Source: Bufo bufo
Taxonomy: Eukaryota; Chordata; Amphibia; Anura; Bufonidae
NCBI RefSeq assembly: GCF_905171765.1
Contig: NC_053391.1
Span: 190,598,559 to 190,662,558 of the forward strand
Length of the DNA: 64,000 nt
Direction of reading: 5' to 3'
Below the pieces are notes generated by a model. The model worked only from the letters and a program-made list of their open reading frames with translations, ran no database searches and was not told where the DNA came from. Position numbers and translations under genes: made by a program. Shown piece by piece: positions 43,952-54,550 of the stretch (the stretch's first letter is position 1; each line of letters starts with the position of its first letter).

Positions 43952-44691
43952 CCCAGAGGATCAAAAATTCCTGGAAACAGTACCCATCTTGAAAAACTAT
44001 ATACATAACACATAAAAACAAAAACAAAATTGAGCATATTAATACTCAGAGCAATCAATTGATGACCTCCTTCAGGGAGGGTATAGAGAGAAGGAGGTGA
44101 ACAAGAAGAGGGGAAGGGGAGGGGGGGGGGAAGATAAGGAAATAGGTATGAAAAGGAAGGTAGGTAGGGGGGAGAAAACTGTGAGATACACAAAGCCTGT
44201 GTGGGCCTCTCACAGCACAAGCATATTATCAAGACCGTGAGATCTCACCTTAATAATATCTGGGACGACCCAATCTAAACATGGATCTCCCAGGTTACTC
44301 CATGCATTGGGGTGTGAACCCAGCAATAAACACTCTTCAAACATATTAAGTACTGGTGCATGGTGGCATATTAGTATGACATGCTATGGCCCTTGGAAAA
44401 ACAGGAGTATGCAGCGTATCATTGCCCCCTTACTTAGATTGAGATGAGCCTTGGAATATATTTATATTCTAGGATCGAATGAAGTTGGCATCTCAGGTAG
44501 CACCTTACCATAGGAGGTAGATAGTGGGCAAGGAGGCAATGGTAGCGATAAGGGCCACAGTACAGCATTTTGGAACAGAGACAGTATTTTAAATCTGTTA
44601 TACTGCCCATGGAACTAAGGTAAATATAAAATCAACCTCAGGGTGCCTCCTAAGGGAGGGTAAATATTAGAGACAAATATTTAAAGAATAT

Positions 44692-45759
44692 TCAAGTGTC
44701 CTGGAGTTCCGCCTGACGTTTCTTCGCTTGCGGCGACTTGAATTTCTTGGCTACTTTCCAGTCCTCAATTGCAGGTAGCGATGGCATCTTCAAGTCTCCT
44801 GTCAAAGGAAGCCGGGAGGGAATATCTAAAGGATCTATCTGCAAAGCGTCCCACATCTTGGTGAGGTCATCTGGGTGCCGGACAGTGATCTGCTTACCGT
44901 TGATAGTGGCACAGAGGCCGAATGGGAAAAGCCAGCGCAGAGGGTGTCTTCTTTCCCTAAGGAGGGCAGTAAGCGGCTTGAGTTGCCGGCGCTTCGCCAA
45001 GGTGCTTGCTGCGAGGTCTTGGTACAGTTGCATTTTGGCGTTTTCAAGTGATAGTTCGCCTTTTTGCCTAGCGGCAGTTAAGATGGCTGCCGTGTCGACA
45101 AAGCTTAGTAAGCCACATATAATATCACGTGGCGGTGCGTCTGGCTGCGGCTTAGGTCTAAGGGCTCTATGGGCTCTTTCTATGACTATTTTCTCTGCCC
45201 TTTCCTGACCTAGCAAGGAGGACAAAATTTGACTGACCGTGTCTAAAATGTCGTCTCTTTGCACACTTTCAGGAACTCCTCTCATGCGGACGTTCTTTCT
45301 TCGGCTCCTGTTCTCCTGGTCCTCCAGGTATAGGTAAGTTGTATTCATGTGTTCGTGGATCTCCTCCACTTTCGATTGCAGCGCGCGGTTATGTTTAGTT
45401 ATGGCGAGCTGGGATTCTTCTAGGACTGAAACTCTGTGCCCCGTCTGCTTAAATTCTGTTTTGATGGCGGATAATTCTCTCAGAACTGGCTCAAAAGCAA
45501 GGGCCAAGGACTCCTTGAGGAAGGCTCTGGTGATGGGTGTCGAGCCTCGCTCACTGCGTGTCTCAGACATAGTGCAGGAGCCCTCATCATCGGAGTCTTC
45601 AGTGAAAGTAGAGGCGGCGGCAGCTTCCAGCGCCATCTTGGTTCTAACTGTCGGCGAGGATAGCTTCTTTTTAAGGAATTTATCCAAATCGGATTGTCCT
45701 CTGGCGTGCTTAGGCGTCATCTGGGACTCTTTAGGCTTGTCTCTGTTAGGTTTCCCCAT
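44692..45759 (-). CDS. LINE ORF1 protein, second lineage, intact
   Basis: A 355-residue RNA-binding chaperone of an L1-type LINE. The N-terminus is basic (MGKPNRDKPKES). An acidic Ser-rich stretch follows (TEDSDDEGS, about residues 52-63). A coiled coil covers about 80-150. The RNA-recognition domain starts at ENRSRRKNVRMRGVPE (about 148-163). The basic C-terminal domain has LYQDLAASTLAKRRQL and ends in a Lys-rich tail. The frame is unbroken and the length is usual. The ATG lies 106 bp from the 5' end of the element, so the leader is very short. It is only distantly similar to the ORF1 at 20093. Confidence 0.9.
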   Translation of the reverse strand: MGKPNRDKPKESQMTPKHARGQSDLDKFLKKKLSSPTVRTKMALEAAAASTFTEDSDDEGSCTMSETRSERGSTPITRAFLKESLALAFEPVLRELSAIKTEFKQTGHRVSVLEESQLAITKHNRALQSKVEEIHEHMNTTYLYLEDQENRSRRKNVRMRGVPESVQRDDILDTVSQILSSLLGQERAEKIVIERAHRALRPKPQPDAPPRDIICGLLSFVDTAAILTAARQKGELSLENAKMQLYQDLAASTLAKRRQLKPLTALLRERRHPLRWLFPFGLCATINGKQITVRHPDDLTKMWDALQIDPLDIPSRLPLTGDLKMPSLPAIEDWKVAKKFKSPQAKKRQAELQDT

Positions 45760-45865
45760 ACTAAAGCAGGGTGGGATCCCGTCTAATAGCTTTGAACTGC
45801 GTGCTGCTGTGAGGAGCTCTCAGTTCAGGCGGCCATTTCCTGACGCGGCTAGCTCCGCCCCCCCC
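45760..45865 (-). promoter_or_regulatory. Short LINE leader with YY1-like site
   Basis: The complete 5' leader is 106 bp. About 27 bp from the 5' end the minus strand reads GGAAATGGCCGCC, which contains a YY1-type core (GGCCATTTCC on the other strand). Human L1 has a YY1 site at nearly the same place, where it fixes the transcription start. The function here is inferred. Confidence 0.45.
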
Positions 45866-45881
45866 GGATCCCCAAAAAGTT
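45866..45881. repeat. Target-site duplication, right copy
   Basis: GGATCCCCAAAAAGTT, identical to 39452-39467. Confidence 0.97.
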
Positions 45882-48112
45882 AAAAGTCCCCCTCAAATCC
45901 TGCTCTTCTTGCTCCTCATCCTCCGCCTCCCCCTAGCCACTATACTCCTCTGACTCCTCTTCAGACTCATGCTGACTTGTCTCAGAAGGAGTAGCCCCCC
46001 CTTGGGAATGTATTCAGCATTGCGACTTCCTCATCTTCCAGCTCATACTCCTCGACGGCTTGATCAATGACACGACGCAATGCACGCTCCAGAAAGAAGG
46101 TGTAAGGTACGATGTCACTAATGGTGCCCTGGCTGCGACTGACCAGTTTGGTGATTTCATCAAATGGCCGCAGAAGTCTGCATGCGTCGCGCATGAGCAA
46201 CTACTGGCGCAGTGAAAAGAAACCAAGCTCCCCAGAACCTGTCCTGCTGAAAAGTTCGTACAGGTAGTCGTTAATGGCATGTTGCTGCTGGAGCAGCCTA
46301 TCAAGTATATTAAAGGTGGAGTTCCAGTGCGTCGGGCTGTCACAAATCAGACGTCTGACAGGCAGGTGATGTCGCCTCTGAACGTCAGCAAGGTGAGCCA
46401 TGGCCGTATAAGATCTTCTAAAATGGCTAGAGATTTTCCTGGCCTGCTGCAAGACGTCCTGGACACCAGGGTATTTGGCAACGAATCGCTGCACAACTAA
46501 GTTCAGACGTGTGCCATGCACAGCACGTGTGTCATTTTGCCCAGTTTCAGTGCGCTCAGCAGATTGGCACCGTTGTCGCACGCCACTTTACCAACTGTCA
46601 AATTGAGCGGGGTTAGCCACTGATTGGCCTGTGACTGCAGAGCTGAAAGCAGTGCAGGACCGGTGTGGCTCTTGGCTTCCAGGCACAATAGCTGCAGCAC
46701 AGCATGGCAACATCTCACCTGGCACGTCAAATAGGTTCTGGGGAGCTTGGGGGGTGCAGCGGAAGAGGCGGTAGCAATGGAAAAGGAGGAGTCAGCCGAG
46801 GAGGAGACAGAGGATGGAGTAGGAGGAGAAGAAGAGGCAGGCCTGCATGCAATTCGTGGCGGTAACACCAAATCCACATGGGTGCCACGGGTTACATGCT
46901 TGACGGCCATCAGAAGGTTTACCCAGTGGGCAGTAAAAGTTATGTACCTTCCCTGCCAGTGTTTGCTAGACCACGTGTCTGTGGTCAGATGTATCCTGGC
47001 ACCGACACTGTGTGTCAGAGATATATTCACTCGCCGCTGAATGTGGCCAAATAGCTCTGGGATGCCCTTCTGGGAGAAATATTTCCTTCCGGGGACTTTC
47101 CATTGCGGTGTGCCAATGGCCACAAATTTTCTAAAGGTCTCTGAGTCCACCAGTTTATATGGCAGTAGTTGGCGGGCTAGCAGTTCCGACAAGCCAGCGG
47201 CCAGCCATTGGGCAAGAGGGTTATCCGGCGTCATCAACTTTTTATGCTCGAACATTTGGGCCACGGAAGCCTGCCTTCTGCCAGATGAACGTGACGATGG
47301 CACGGTGGAAGGTGGAGTGGAGGAAAAATGGGAGGAGAGGAGAAGGGGAAGAGGCAGGATGTGGAGCGCCGGGAGTGTGGCTTTGTGGGTTCCTACCACT
47401 GGGCGTTGCTCCCAATGGGCTCGGTGATGGGAGGCCAGGTGCCTTCTTAAGGCGGTTGTCCCTAGGTGAGATTTGGGCTTACCGTGCCTTTTGCGTTGAC
47501 AGCACAGGCAGCAAATGGCAACACTATTGTCAGCAGCTGACACGTTAAAAAAGCCCACACTGCGGAGCCATGTGCCGGCATCCTGTGAGTGCAAGATGTG
47601 ACCGTGCATGGTGGATGGCTCACTCCAGATACATTTGGAGTCTGCTTTTTGCCTCCTGTGCACTGCAAGTTCTGCCTGTTTTCTCTCCTTATCCTCCCTA
47701 TCTGCTGCTCCGTCTCTCCCTCTGAACTCCCCTCCTCTTCCTCTCTTGCGGGCACCCACGTGATGTCCATAGTCACGTCATCATCGTCACCTTTACCACC
47801 AATGACATTAGAGATCTCGGAGTAGGCAGCAACAGCGGAGAACACCCTCCTTGGGCTGATCTGGGCACTGTCGTCAGACCGCTGGGTGGCGGCTGTTGCT
47901 ACCTCCTCTTCCTCATCCGATGGCAAGAATGGCTGCGCATCGGTAAGGTCTGGGAATGGATGGGAAAATTATTCCTCTGACTCGAAGGGAGGGGCTATGG
48001 TGGTGGTGGTGTCTTTGGGGGTGCACACAGCAGAGAGTGAGGAGGGTGCAGATACAGAGGATGAGGAGGGTGCAGAAGTGGAAGGTTGAGTGAGCCACTT
48101 GGCCCACCGGAA

Positions 48113-48639
48113 AGCAGGGGAATTCCTCGGTGGGCCTCCAAACCAGCAGCGAGCTTCCTTGCTTAGAAGCTGTCTGCGATAAGCTCTGCCCCCTGTACAC
48201 TGTAGGATGCATGCTGCATGCTATTCATCCTAAATGAGAAGGAGGGCTCCATACCAGCGCTGATTCATGGGAACTGATAGGTTTTGTGTAATCAGCACTC
48301 CCGGTCAGTAAGTCTGTTTCCACATGATCAGATTTTCATAAAATCACAGCAAAAAAAATGAGGCATTTTGCCGCGATTTTATGTAAATTAAATTATGTGG
48401 AAACAGCCTTACTATGACCAGGAGTGCTGATTGGACTAGAACCTGTCAGTCAATACCACTGACAGCCTCTCCTCCAACGAGGCAGCACTGCTAGAAGGAC
48501 TGCTGCCTGTGTGATCAGTCTGGAGCCCTGCTGCTGCTGCAAGGGGGAGGAGCCTTGCTCAGGACCTGGGGACACAACTAGCAATACAGAGGGCCATGAG
48601 GAGAGGAAGGAATCTACATGTATTGTAATTGGCTTAAAA
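48113..48639. other. hAT 5' flank with a small palindromic MITE
   Basis: No gene. GGCCCACCG and CGGTGGGCC form a 9-bp inverted repeat at 48099-48135. An outer palindrome (AATCAGCACTCC...GGAGTGCTGATT) surrounds a 97-bp element at 48312-48408 with ends GTCTGTTTCCACAT and ATGTGGAAACAGCC, next to TAA and TTA. Confidence 0.6.
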
Positions 48640-48786
48640 AAGTGCCTGCATGTATGACAGTGTGTTTGTAAGAGTGCCTGCATTTATGACAGTGTGTGTA
48701 TGTAAGAGTACATGCATGTATGACAGTGTGTATGTAAGAGTGCTGCATGTATGACAGTGTGTGTATTTAAGAGTGCCTGTGCAGTG
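48640..48786. repeat. 30-bp minisatellite, first block
   Basis: Units resemble GAGTGCCTGCATGTATGACA followed by GTGTGTGTAA. The same minisatellite continues at 51440-51606 after the module at 48787-51439, and appears at 55290-55490 and 57830-58030 in the duplicated blocks. Confidence 0.85.
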
Positions 48787-49608
48787 ACCAGGAACGGGTA
48801 CGCTAACGCCACTTATGCAGTGGGTCAGGATATGGGTTGTTTAATGTTCTGTATTTGTCGTGACGCCAATTGCAGCTTGCGCAGGGTACTATCACAGGAC
48901 CCTTCAAAGGTGTTATAACGCACGTCCCAGAGTAGGAATGCCAGAGTGGTGTATCTGTAGGATAGTGGTAGTGGTGTCAACGGTGTCTCCTACCTGGGTA
49001 CGCCTGGACTCCTGGCTCCTGGCTCACTTGCAAAAAAATTGGAGTGTAGTGATAGGAGGAGTAATAGAGGGATTTTTGCAGCAGAAACTGATGTCCAGAC
49101 CTTTGGTAAAGTTCAAACCCATATTTACTGAGGGTAACTTGTATCCAAGCAAGGTACAGCTTTGGTCTTAGGTCCCAGCAGGCTTTCAGCAATGGTTGGC
49201 AGGAATGAATCTTCTGCTCTTTAAACCTGGAGCTTGCAGGAAAGGATGCTTAGTAGCTCTAAAACTATGGCAGGAATTTGACTTCTGCACTTTCTTTATA
49301 TCTTTTGCTTTATGGGGACTGACTAGCTGAGAAGGAATATGGCATCTCCTGGGTCTCTGGACTTTACTCACAGTTATATTCTCAGGGAATGCTTTCTTCC
49401 TGGAACTGGAGGTTATCTGCTTGCTCTATCCAGGCTGAGGCTGCAGGGCTCAGGCTGCAGGGCTCAGGCTGGGGATTTGATCAATGTCTCAGCCGAGACA
49501 AGATCCTGGCTTTCTTCCCTGTATCGGGGAGCTCCTAACACACACAACCTACCCCTAGCAGGGGGTGGGCTACACTCCTTTCTAACTTCCTTCTCCACCC
49601 AGAGTGTA

Positions 49609-51163
49609 CAGTCGTGGCCAAAAGTTTTAAGAATTACATAAATATTGGAAATTGGAAAAGTTGCTGCTTAAGTTTTTATAATAGCAATTTGCATATACTC
49701 CAGAATGTTATGAAGAGTGATCAGATGAATTGCATAGTCCTTCTTTGCCATGAAAATTAACTTAATCCCAAAAAAAACTTTCCACTGCATTTCATTGCTG
49801 TCATTAAAGGACCTGCTGAGATCATTTCAGTAATCGTCTTGTTAACTCAGGTGAGAATGTTGACGAGCACAAGGCTGGAGATCATTATGTCAGGCTGATT
49901 GGGTTAAAATGGAAGACTTGACATGTTAAAAGGAGGGTGATGCTTGAAATCATTGTTCTTCCATTGTTAACCATGATGACCTGCAAAGAAACGCGTGCAG
50001 CCATCATTGCGTTGCATAAAAATGGCTTCACAGGCAAGGATATTGTGGCTACTAAGATTGAACCTCAATCAACAATTTATAGGATCATCAAGAACTTCAA
50101 GGAAAAAGGTTCAATTCTTGTTAAGAAGGCTTCAGGGCGTCCAAGAAAGTCCAGCAAGCGCTAGGATCATCTCCTAAAGAGGATTCAGCTGTGGGATCGG
50201 AGTGCCACCAGTGCAGAGCTTGCTCAGGAATGGCAGCAGGCAGGTGTGAGCGCATCTTCACGCACAGTGAGGCGAAGACTTTTGGAAGATGGCCTGGTGT
50301 CAAGAAGGGCAGCAAAGAAGCCACTTCTCTCCAAAAAAAACATCAGGGACAGATTGATCTTCTGCAGAAAGTTTGGTGAATGGACTGTTGAGGACTGGGG
50401 CAAAGTCATATTCTCCGATGAAGCCTCTTTCCGATTGTTTGGGGCATCTGGAAAAAGGTTTGTCCGGAGAAGAAAAGGTGAACGCTACCATCAGTCCTGT
50501 GTCATGCCAACAGTAAAGCATCCTGAGACCATTCATGTGTGGGGTTGCTTCTCATCCAAGGAAGTGGGCTCACTCACAATTTTGCCCAAAAACACAGCCA
50601 TGAATAAAGAATGGTACCAAAACACCCTCCAACAGCAACTTCTTCCAACAATCCAACAACAGTTTGGTGAAGAACAATGCATTTTCCAGCACGATGGAAC
50701 ACCGTGCCATAAGGCAAAAGTGATAACTAAGTGGCTCGGGGACCAAAACGTTGACATTTTAGGTCCATGGCCTGGAAACTCCCCAGATCTTAATCCCATT
50801 GAGAACTTGTGGTCAATCCTCAAGAGGCGGGTGGACAAACAAAAACCCACTAATTCTGACAAACTCCAAGAAGTGATTATGAAAGAATGGGTTGCTATCA
50901 GTCAGGAATTGGCCCAGAAGTTGATTGAGAGCATGACCAGTCTAATTGCAGAGGTCCTGAAAAAGAAGGGCGATCACTGCAAATACTGACTCTGCATAAA
51001 TGTCATGTAATTGTCTATAAAAGCCTTTGAAACGTATGAAGTGCGTGTAATTATATTTCACTACATCACAGAAACAACTGAAACAAAGATCTAAAAGCAG
51101 TTTAGCAGCAAACTTTGTGAAAACGAATATTTGCGTCATTCTCAAAACTTTTGGCCACGACTG
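49609..51163 (+). mobile_element. Tc1/mariner DD35E transposon (1555 bp)
   Basis: Ends CAGTCGTGGCCAAAAGTT and its inverse, with TA on both sides (49607-49608 and 51164-51165). The sister blocks at about 55005 and 57545 read CAGGGTGTAGGTTGTGGG without the element, a direct empty-site proof of both ends and of the TA duplication. The family agrees with what I recall as Traveler (DD35E), widespread in vertebrates. Confidence 0.95.
49937..50989 (+). pseudogene. Tc1 transposase, DD35E type, one nonsense codon
   Basis: Cut-and-paste transposase. The frame is the same from 49937 to 50989 with one TAG at 50162-50164, in the hinge after GRPRKSSKR; a CAG-to-TAG change would explain it. The usual start is probably the ATG at 49973 (MMTCKETRAA). 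Helix-turn-helix region before the stop. Then the catalytic core: Asp in FSDEASFRLF, Asp in QHDGTPCHK (50693-50695) and Glu in NPIENLW (50801-50803), with 35 residues between the last two. The C-terminus reads KKKGDHCKY. Apart from the nonsense codon it looks complete, so the inactivation is recent or slight. Confidence 0.93.
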
Positions 51164-51606
51164 TAGGTTGTGGGAATAGTCCACACCTCCACAGAGGGGG
51201 AGCTAAGCTGGAATGAACTATTCCAGCTTAGATGTACTAAACTGAAACTGATTCTATATCAACGCATTGCTGCCACCTGCTGGTGAACATTGAAAATTAT
51301 AACAATAATTTACATTTAACATGGTTTATGCACACTTGTGAATGACATAATGTAAAATCATATCAGATGACAAGGTAAAGGCTCTTAACAGACAGTAGCG
51401 GGGTAGAAGAGTGTTGTAACACAACTCTGGGGTGTTACACCTACATAAATGACAGTGTGTATATGTAAGAGTATATGCATGTATGACAGTGTGTGAATGA
51501 AAGGGTGCCTACATGTATGACAGTGTGTGCATGAAAGGTTGACTGCATGTATGACTGTGTGTGTGTATGTAAGAGTGCATGCATGTATGACAGTGTGTGT
51601 GTGTAA

Positions 51607-52698
51607 GTCCTCATGCACATGACCGTTGTGTGCATCCGTGGCCGTTGTTCCGTTTTCCGTGATTTTCTGCGGACCCATTGACTTTCAAAATGCACCGTTG
51701 TTCATCCGTGATCCGTGTTTCCTGTCCGTCAAAAAAATAGGACCTGTCCTATTTTTTTTGACGGACAATGGTTCACGGACCCATTCAAGTCAATGGGTCC
51801 GTGAAAAAACACGGATGCACACAAGATTGGCATCCGCGATCCGTGGCCATTGGCAACTTTCACACAGACGGATCACAGATCCGTCTGCATAAAAGCTTTT
51901 TCAGATATGAGTTTTCACTTCGTGAAAACTCATATCCAACAGTATATTCTAACACAGAGGCGTTCCCATAGTGATGGGGACGCTTCAAGTTAGTATATAC
52001 TGAGAACTGTGTACATGACTGCCCCCTGCTGCCTGGCAGCACCCGATCTTTTACAGGGGGCTGTGATCCGCACAATTAACCCCTCAGGTGCCGCACCTAA
52101 AGGGTTAATTGTGCGTATCATAGCCCCCTGTAAGAGATCAGGTGCTGCCAGGCAGGAGGGGGCAGACCCCCTCCCTCCCCAATATTATATTCATTGGTGG
52201 CCAGTGTGGCCTCCCCTCTCCCTCTGCCTGGCAGTACCTGATCTCTTACAGGGGGCTATGATATGCACAATTAACCCTTTAGGTGCGGCACCTGAGGGGT
52301 TAATTGTGCGGATCACAGCCCCCTGTAAAAGATCGGGTGCTGCCAGGCAGCAGGGGGCAGTCATGTAGACAGTTCGTAGGATATTCTAACTTGAAGCGTC
52401 CCCATCACTATGGTATATTAACTCCTGACTTTACATTGAAAGTAAATGGGGGACGGATCCGTTTGCAATTGCACCATATTGTGTCAACGTCAAACGGATC
52501 CGTCCACATTGACTTGCATTGTAAGTCAGGACGGATCCGTTTGGCTCCGCACGGCCAGGCGGACACCAAAACGACTTTTTTTTCATGTCCGTGGATCCTC
52601 CAAAGGAAGACCCACGGATGAAAAAACGGTCACGGATCACGGACCAAAGGAACCCCGTTTTGCGGACCGTGAAAAAATACTGTCGTGTGCATGAGGCC
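51607..52698. mobile_element. Fold-back Harbinger-like MITE with nested palindromes (1092 bp)
   Basis: TAA on both sides (51604-51606 and 52699-52701). Ends GTCCTCATGCACATGACCG and the inverse of GGCCTCATGCACACGACAG. The sister blocks read GTGTGTAAGAGTGTCTGC without it, confirming the 3-bp duplication. Inside: a perfect 15-bp hairpin at 51904-51936 (GATATGAGTTTTCAC), and a large palindrome (about 51960-52415, centre near 52190) whose arms themselves contain AATTAACCC...GGGTTAATT hairpins. Non-coding. Confidence 0.85.
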
Positions 52699-53359
52699 TA
52701 AGAGTGTCTGCATGTATGACAGTGTGTGTATGAAATAGTGCTGGCATATGTAGAAGTATGTGTGTAACAGATTTCTGTTGCTGTATCTATACACACAACT
52801 TGGTTCTGTTATCTTATATAAGTACAGAGATTGGTATTATTATGGTATCTAAGTACTGAGCTTGAAGGTCAAATTTTTGAGGCCAAACTACAGGGATGCT
52901 GTTAAAATAAAAATGAAAAAACAAAAACAAAAAAAACACTTAAACTAACCATCCTAACCACTATTTGATCCAGCACCCATACTATGTTTTCTCCATCGGG
53001 CTGCAGCTGGGACATAATGTTTTGGCTGCCGCGGTTAAATGCCTGTGTACCGCACTTGACTGCTGTAACTAATCACTGGCCTCAGGGGTGTACAGCACCA
53101 AGCCAAGTGAGTCATGTGCGCTATTACACTACAGCTTACTATATAATGGATTATTTTAAAGAATGTTGATGCAAATCGGAAAACCCCCTTAAGTGTCAAT
53201 ATTTGTATGAAGCTATAGGGTGGGCCACTAGAGTCACTTCTACTGGTGGGCCCTTGGCACGCCAGTCCGACACTGCCTACCACCCCTGCGGAATGGCCTT
53301 CCTCTTTCTCTGCTTGTCATTTTCAAAATGACCCTGTGCCAAAGTCCCTAGAGAAGAGC

Positions 53360-54547
53360 AGTATTTGTAGAAGCAGGTATATCGCAGGCCTCAATCAGTA
53401 TTTAGTGGAAACAGGTATATCGAACCCCTTAATCAGTATTTTGTGGAAGCAGGTGTATCGCAGGCCTTAATCAATATTTGTTAGAAGCAGATATATCAAT
53501 CCCCTTAATTAGTATTTTGTGGAAGCAGGTGTATCACAGGCTTCAATCAGTATTTGGTGGAAGCAGGTATATCAAACCCCTTAATCAGTATTTTGTAGAA
53601 GCAGATATATAGAACCCATTAATCAATATTTGGTGGAAGAAGGTATATCGCACCCCTCAATCAGTATTTTGTGGAAGCAGGTATATCAAACCCCTTAATC
53701 AGAATTTTGTAGAAGTAGGTATATCCCACCCCTCAATCAGTATTTTGTGGAAGCAGGTATATAGAACCCATTAATCAATATTTGGGGGAAGCAGGTATAT
53801 CGCACCCTTCAATCTGTATTTTCTGGAAGTAGATATATCGAACCCCTTAATCGGTATTTTATGGAAGCAGGTATATCGCAGGCCTCAATCAATATTTGGT
53901 GGAAACAGGTATATCGAACCTCTTAATCAGTATTTTGTGGAAGCAGGTGTATCGCAGGCCTTAATCAATATTTGTTAGAAGCAGGTATATCAATCCCCTT
54001 AATCAGTATTTTGTGGAAGCAGGTGTATCACAGGCTTCAATCAGTATTTGGTGGAAGCAGGTATATCAAACCCCTTAATCAGTATTTTGTAGAAGGAGAT
54101 ATATAGAACCCATTAATCAATATTTGGTGGAAGCAGGTATATCGCACCCCTCAATCAGTATTTTGTGAAAGCAGGTATATCAAACCACTTAATCAGAATT
54201 TTGTTGAAGTAGGTATATCGCACCCCTCAATCAGTATTTTGTGGAAGCAGGTATATAGAACCAATTAATCAATATTTGGGGGAAGCAGGTATATTGCACC
54301 CCTCAATCTGTATTTTGTGAAAGTAGGTATATCGAACCCCTTAATCGGTATTTTGTGGAAGCAGGTATATCGCAGGCCTCAATCAATATTTGGTGGAAAC
54401 AGGTATATCAAACCCCGTAATCAGTATTTTGTGGAAGGAGGTATATCGTAGGCCTCAATCAATATTTGGTGGAAACAGGTATATCAAACACCTTAATCAG
54501 TTTTTGGTGGAAGCAGGTATATCGCAGGCCTCAATCAGTATCAGTAT
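53360..54547. repeat. 38-bp satellite, array 1 (about 31 units)
   Basis: Unit: AATCAGTATTTTGTGGAAGC then AGGTATATCGCACCCCTC. Variants alternate CGCAGGCCTC, CAAACCCCTT and AGAACCCATT at the unit end, giving a two- to three-unit higher order. Long open frames here arise because three 38-bp units equal 38 codons. Confidence 0.93.
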
Positions 54548-54550
54548 CGC

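Larger units (their letters stand above)
39468..45865 (-). mobile_element. Full-length LINE, second lineage (6.4 kb)
   Basis: Flanked by a perfect 16-bp target duplication GGATCCCCAAAAAGTT (39452-39467 and 45866-45881). The T run at 39468-39478 is its poly(A) tail on the minus strand. Order on the minus strand: a 106-bp leader, ORF1, a 740-bp spacer, ORF2, and a 660-bp 3' region. Exact limits make this a clean insertion into the hAT gene. Coding damage is limited to ORF2. Confidence 0.97.
38940..48112 (-). pseudogene. hAT transposase with BED zinc finger, broken and split by a LINE
   Basis: Read from about 48112 downward: a Ser/Pro/Thr- and acid-rich N-terminus; a BED-type finger (CCLCC...HLASHH, about 47430-47560); the hAT core with LTTDTWSSKHW and ACDNGAN holding two catalytic Asp; THWNSTFNILDRLLQ; an acidic linker; and ATYLDPRYKHKMAD near 39270. 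The total is about 910 codons without the LINE. Lesions: a frameshift near 47700, another near 46510, and stops at 46201-46203, in the acidic linker and downstream. The LINE at 39468-45865 interrupts the linker; joining the two sides with one target copy keeps the frame. The C-terminal dimerisation segment (SERVFS type) is missing: the frame ends where the 105-bp repeat starts. Confidence 0.88.
48787..51439 (-). repeat. LTR-like module inserted in the minisatellite
   Basis: Without the Tc1 at 49609-51163 the module is about 1.1 kb. It is bounded by minisatellite on both sides, so it looks like an insertion. On the minus strand it starts TGTAACACCCCAGAG and ends near TCACTGCACA, compatible with an LTR. 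No clear target duplication could be fixed. Partial copies begin at 54551 and 57090. Confidence 0.45.
49143..54550. repeat. Tandem block 1 of 3 (with two later insertions)
   Basis: Starts ATCCAAGCAAGGTACAGC and ends with the first 38-bp array. It is about 2.76 kb once the Tc1 and the MITE are removed. Blocks 2 (54551-57089) and 3 (57090 to about 60400) share order and sequence but lack both insertions. The unit holds part of the LTR-like module, the GTGT-rich minisatellite, about 0.6 kb of other DNA (52735-53360) and the 38-bp array. Confidence 0.9.

Noticed and set aside
45347..47548. Plus-strand open frames opposite the LINE ORF1 and the hAT gene
   Set aside because: Antisense shadows of strongly biased coding sequence; no motifs.
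38940..48112. A domesticated host ZBED gene
   Set aside because: Frameshifts, stops, a LINE insertion and a missing C-terminus show a dead transposon gene with no sign of selection.
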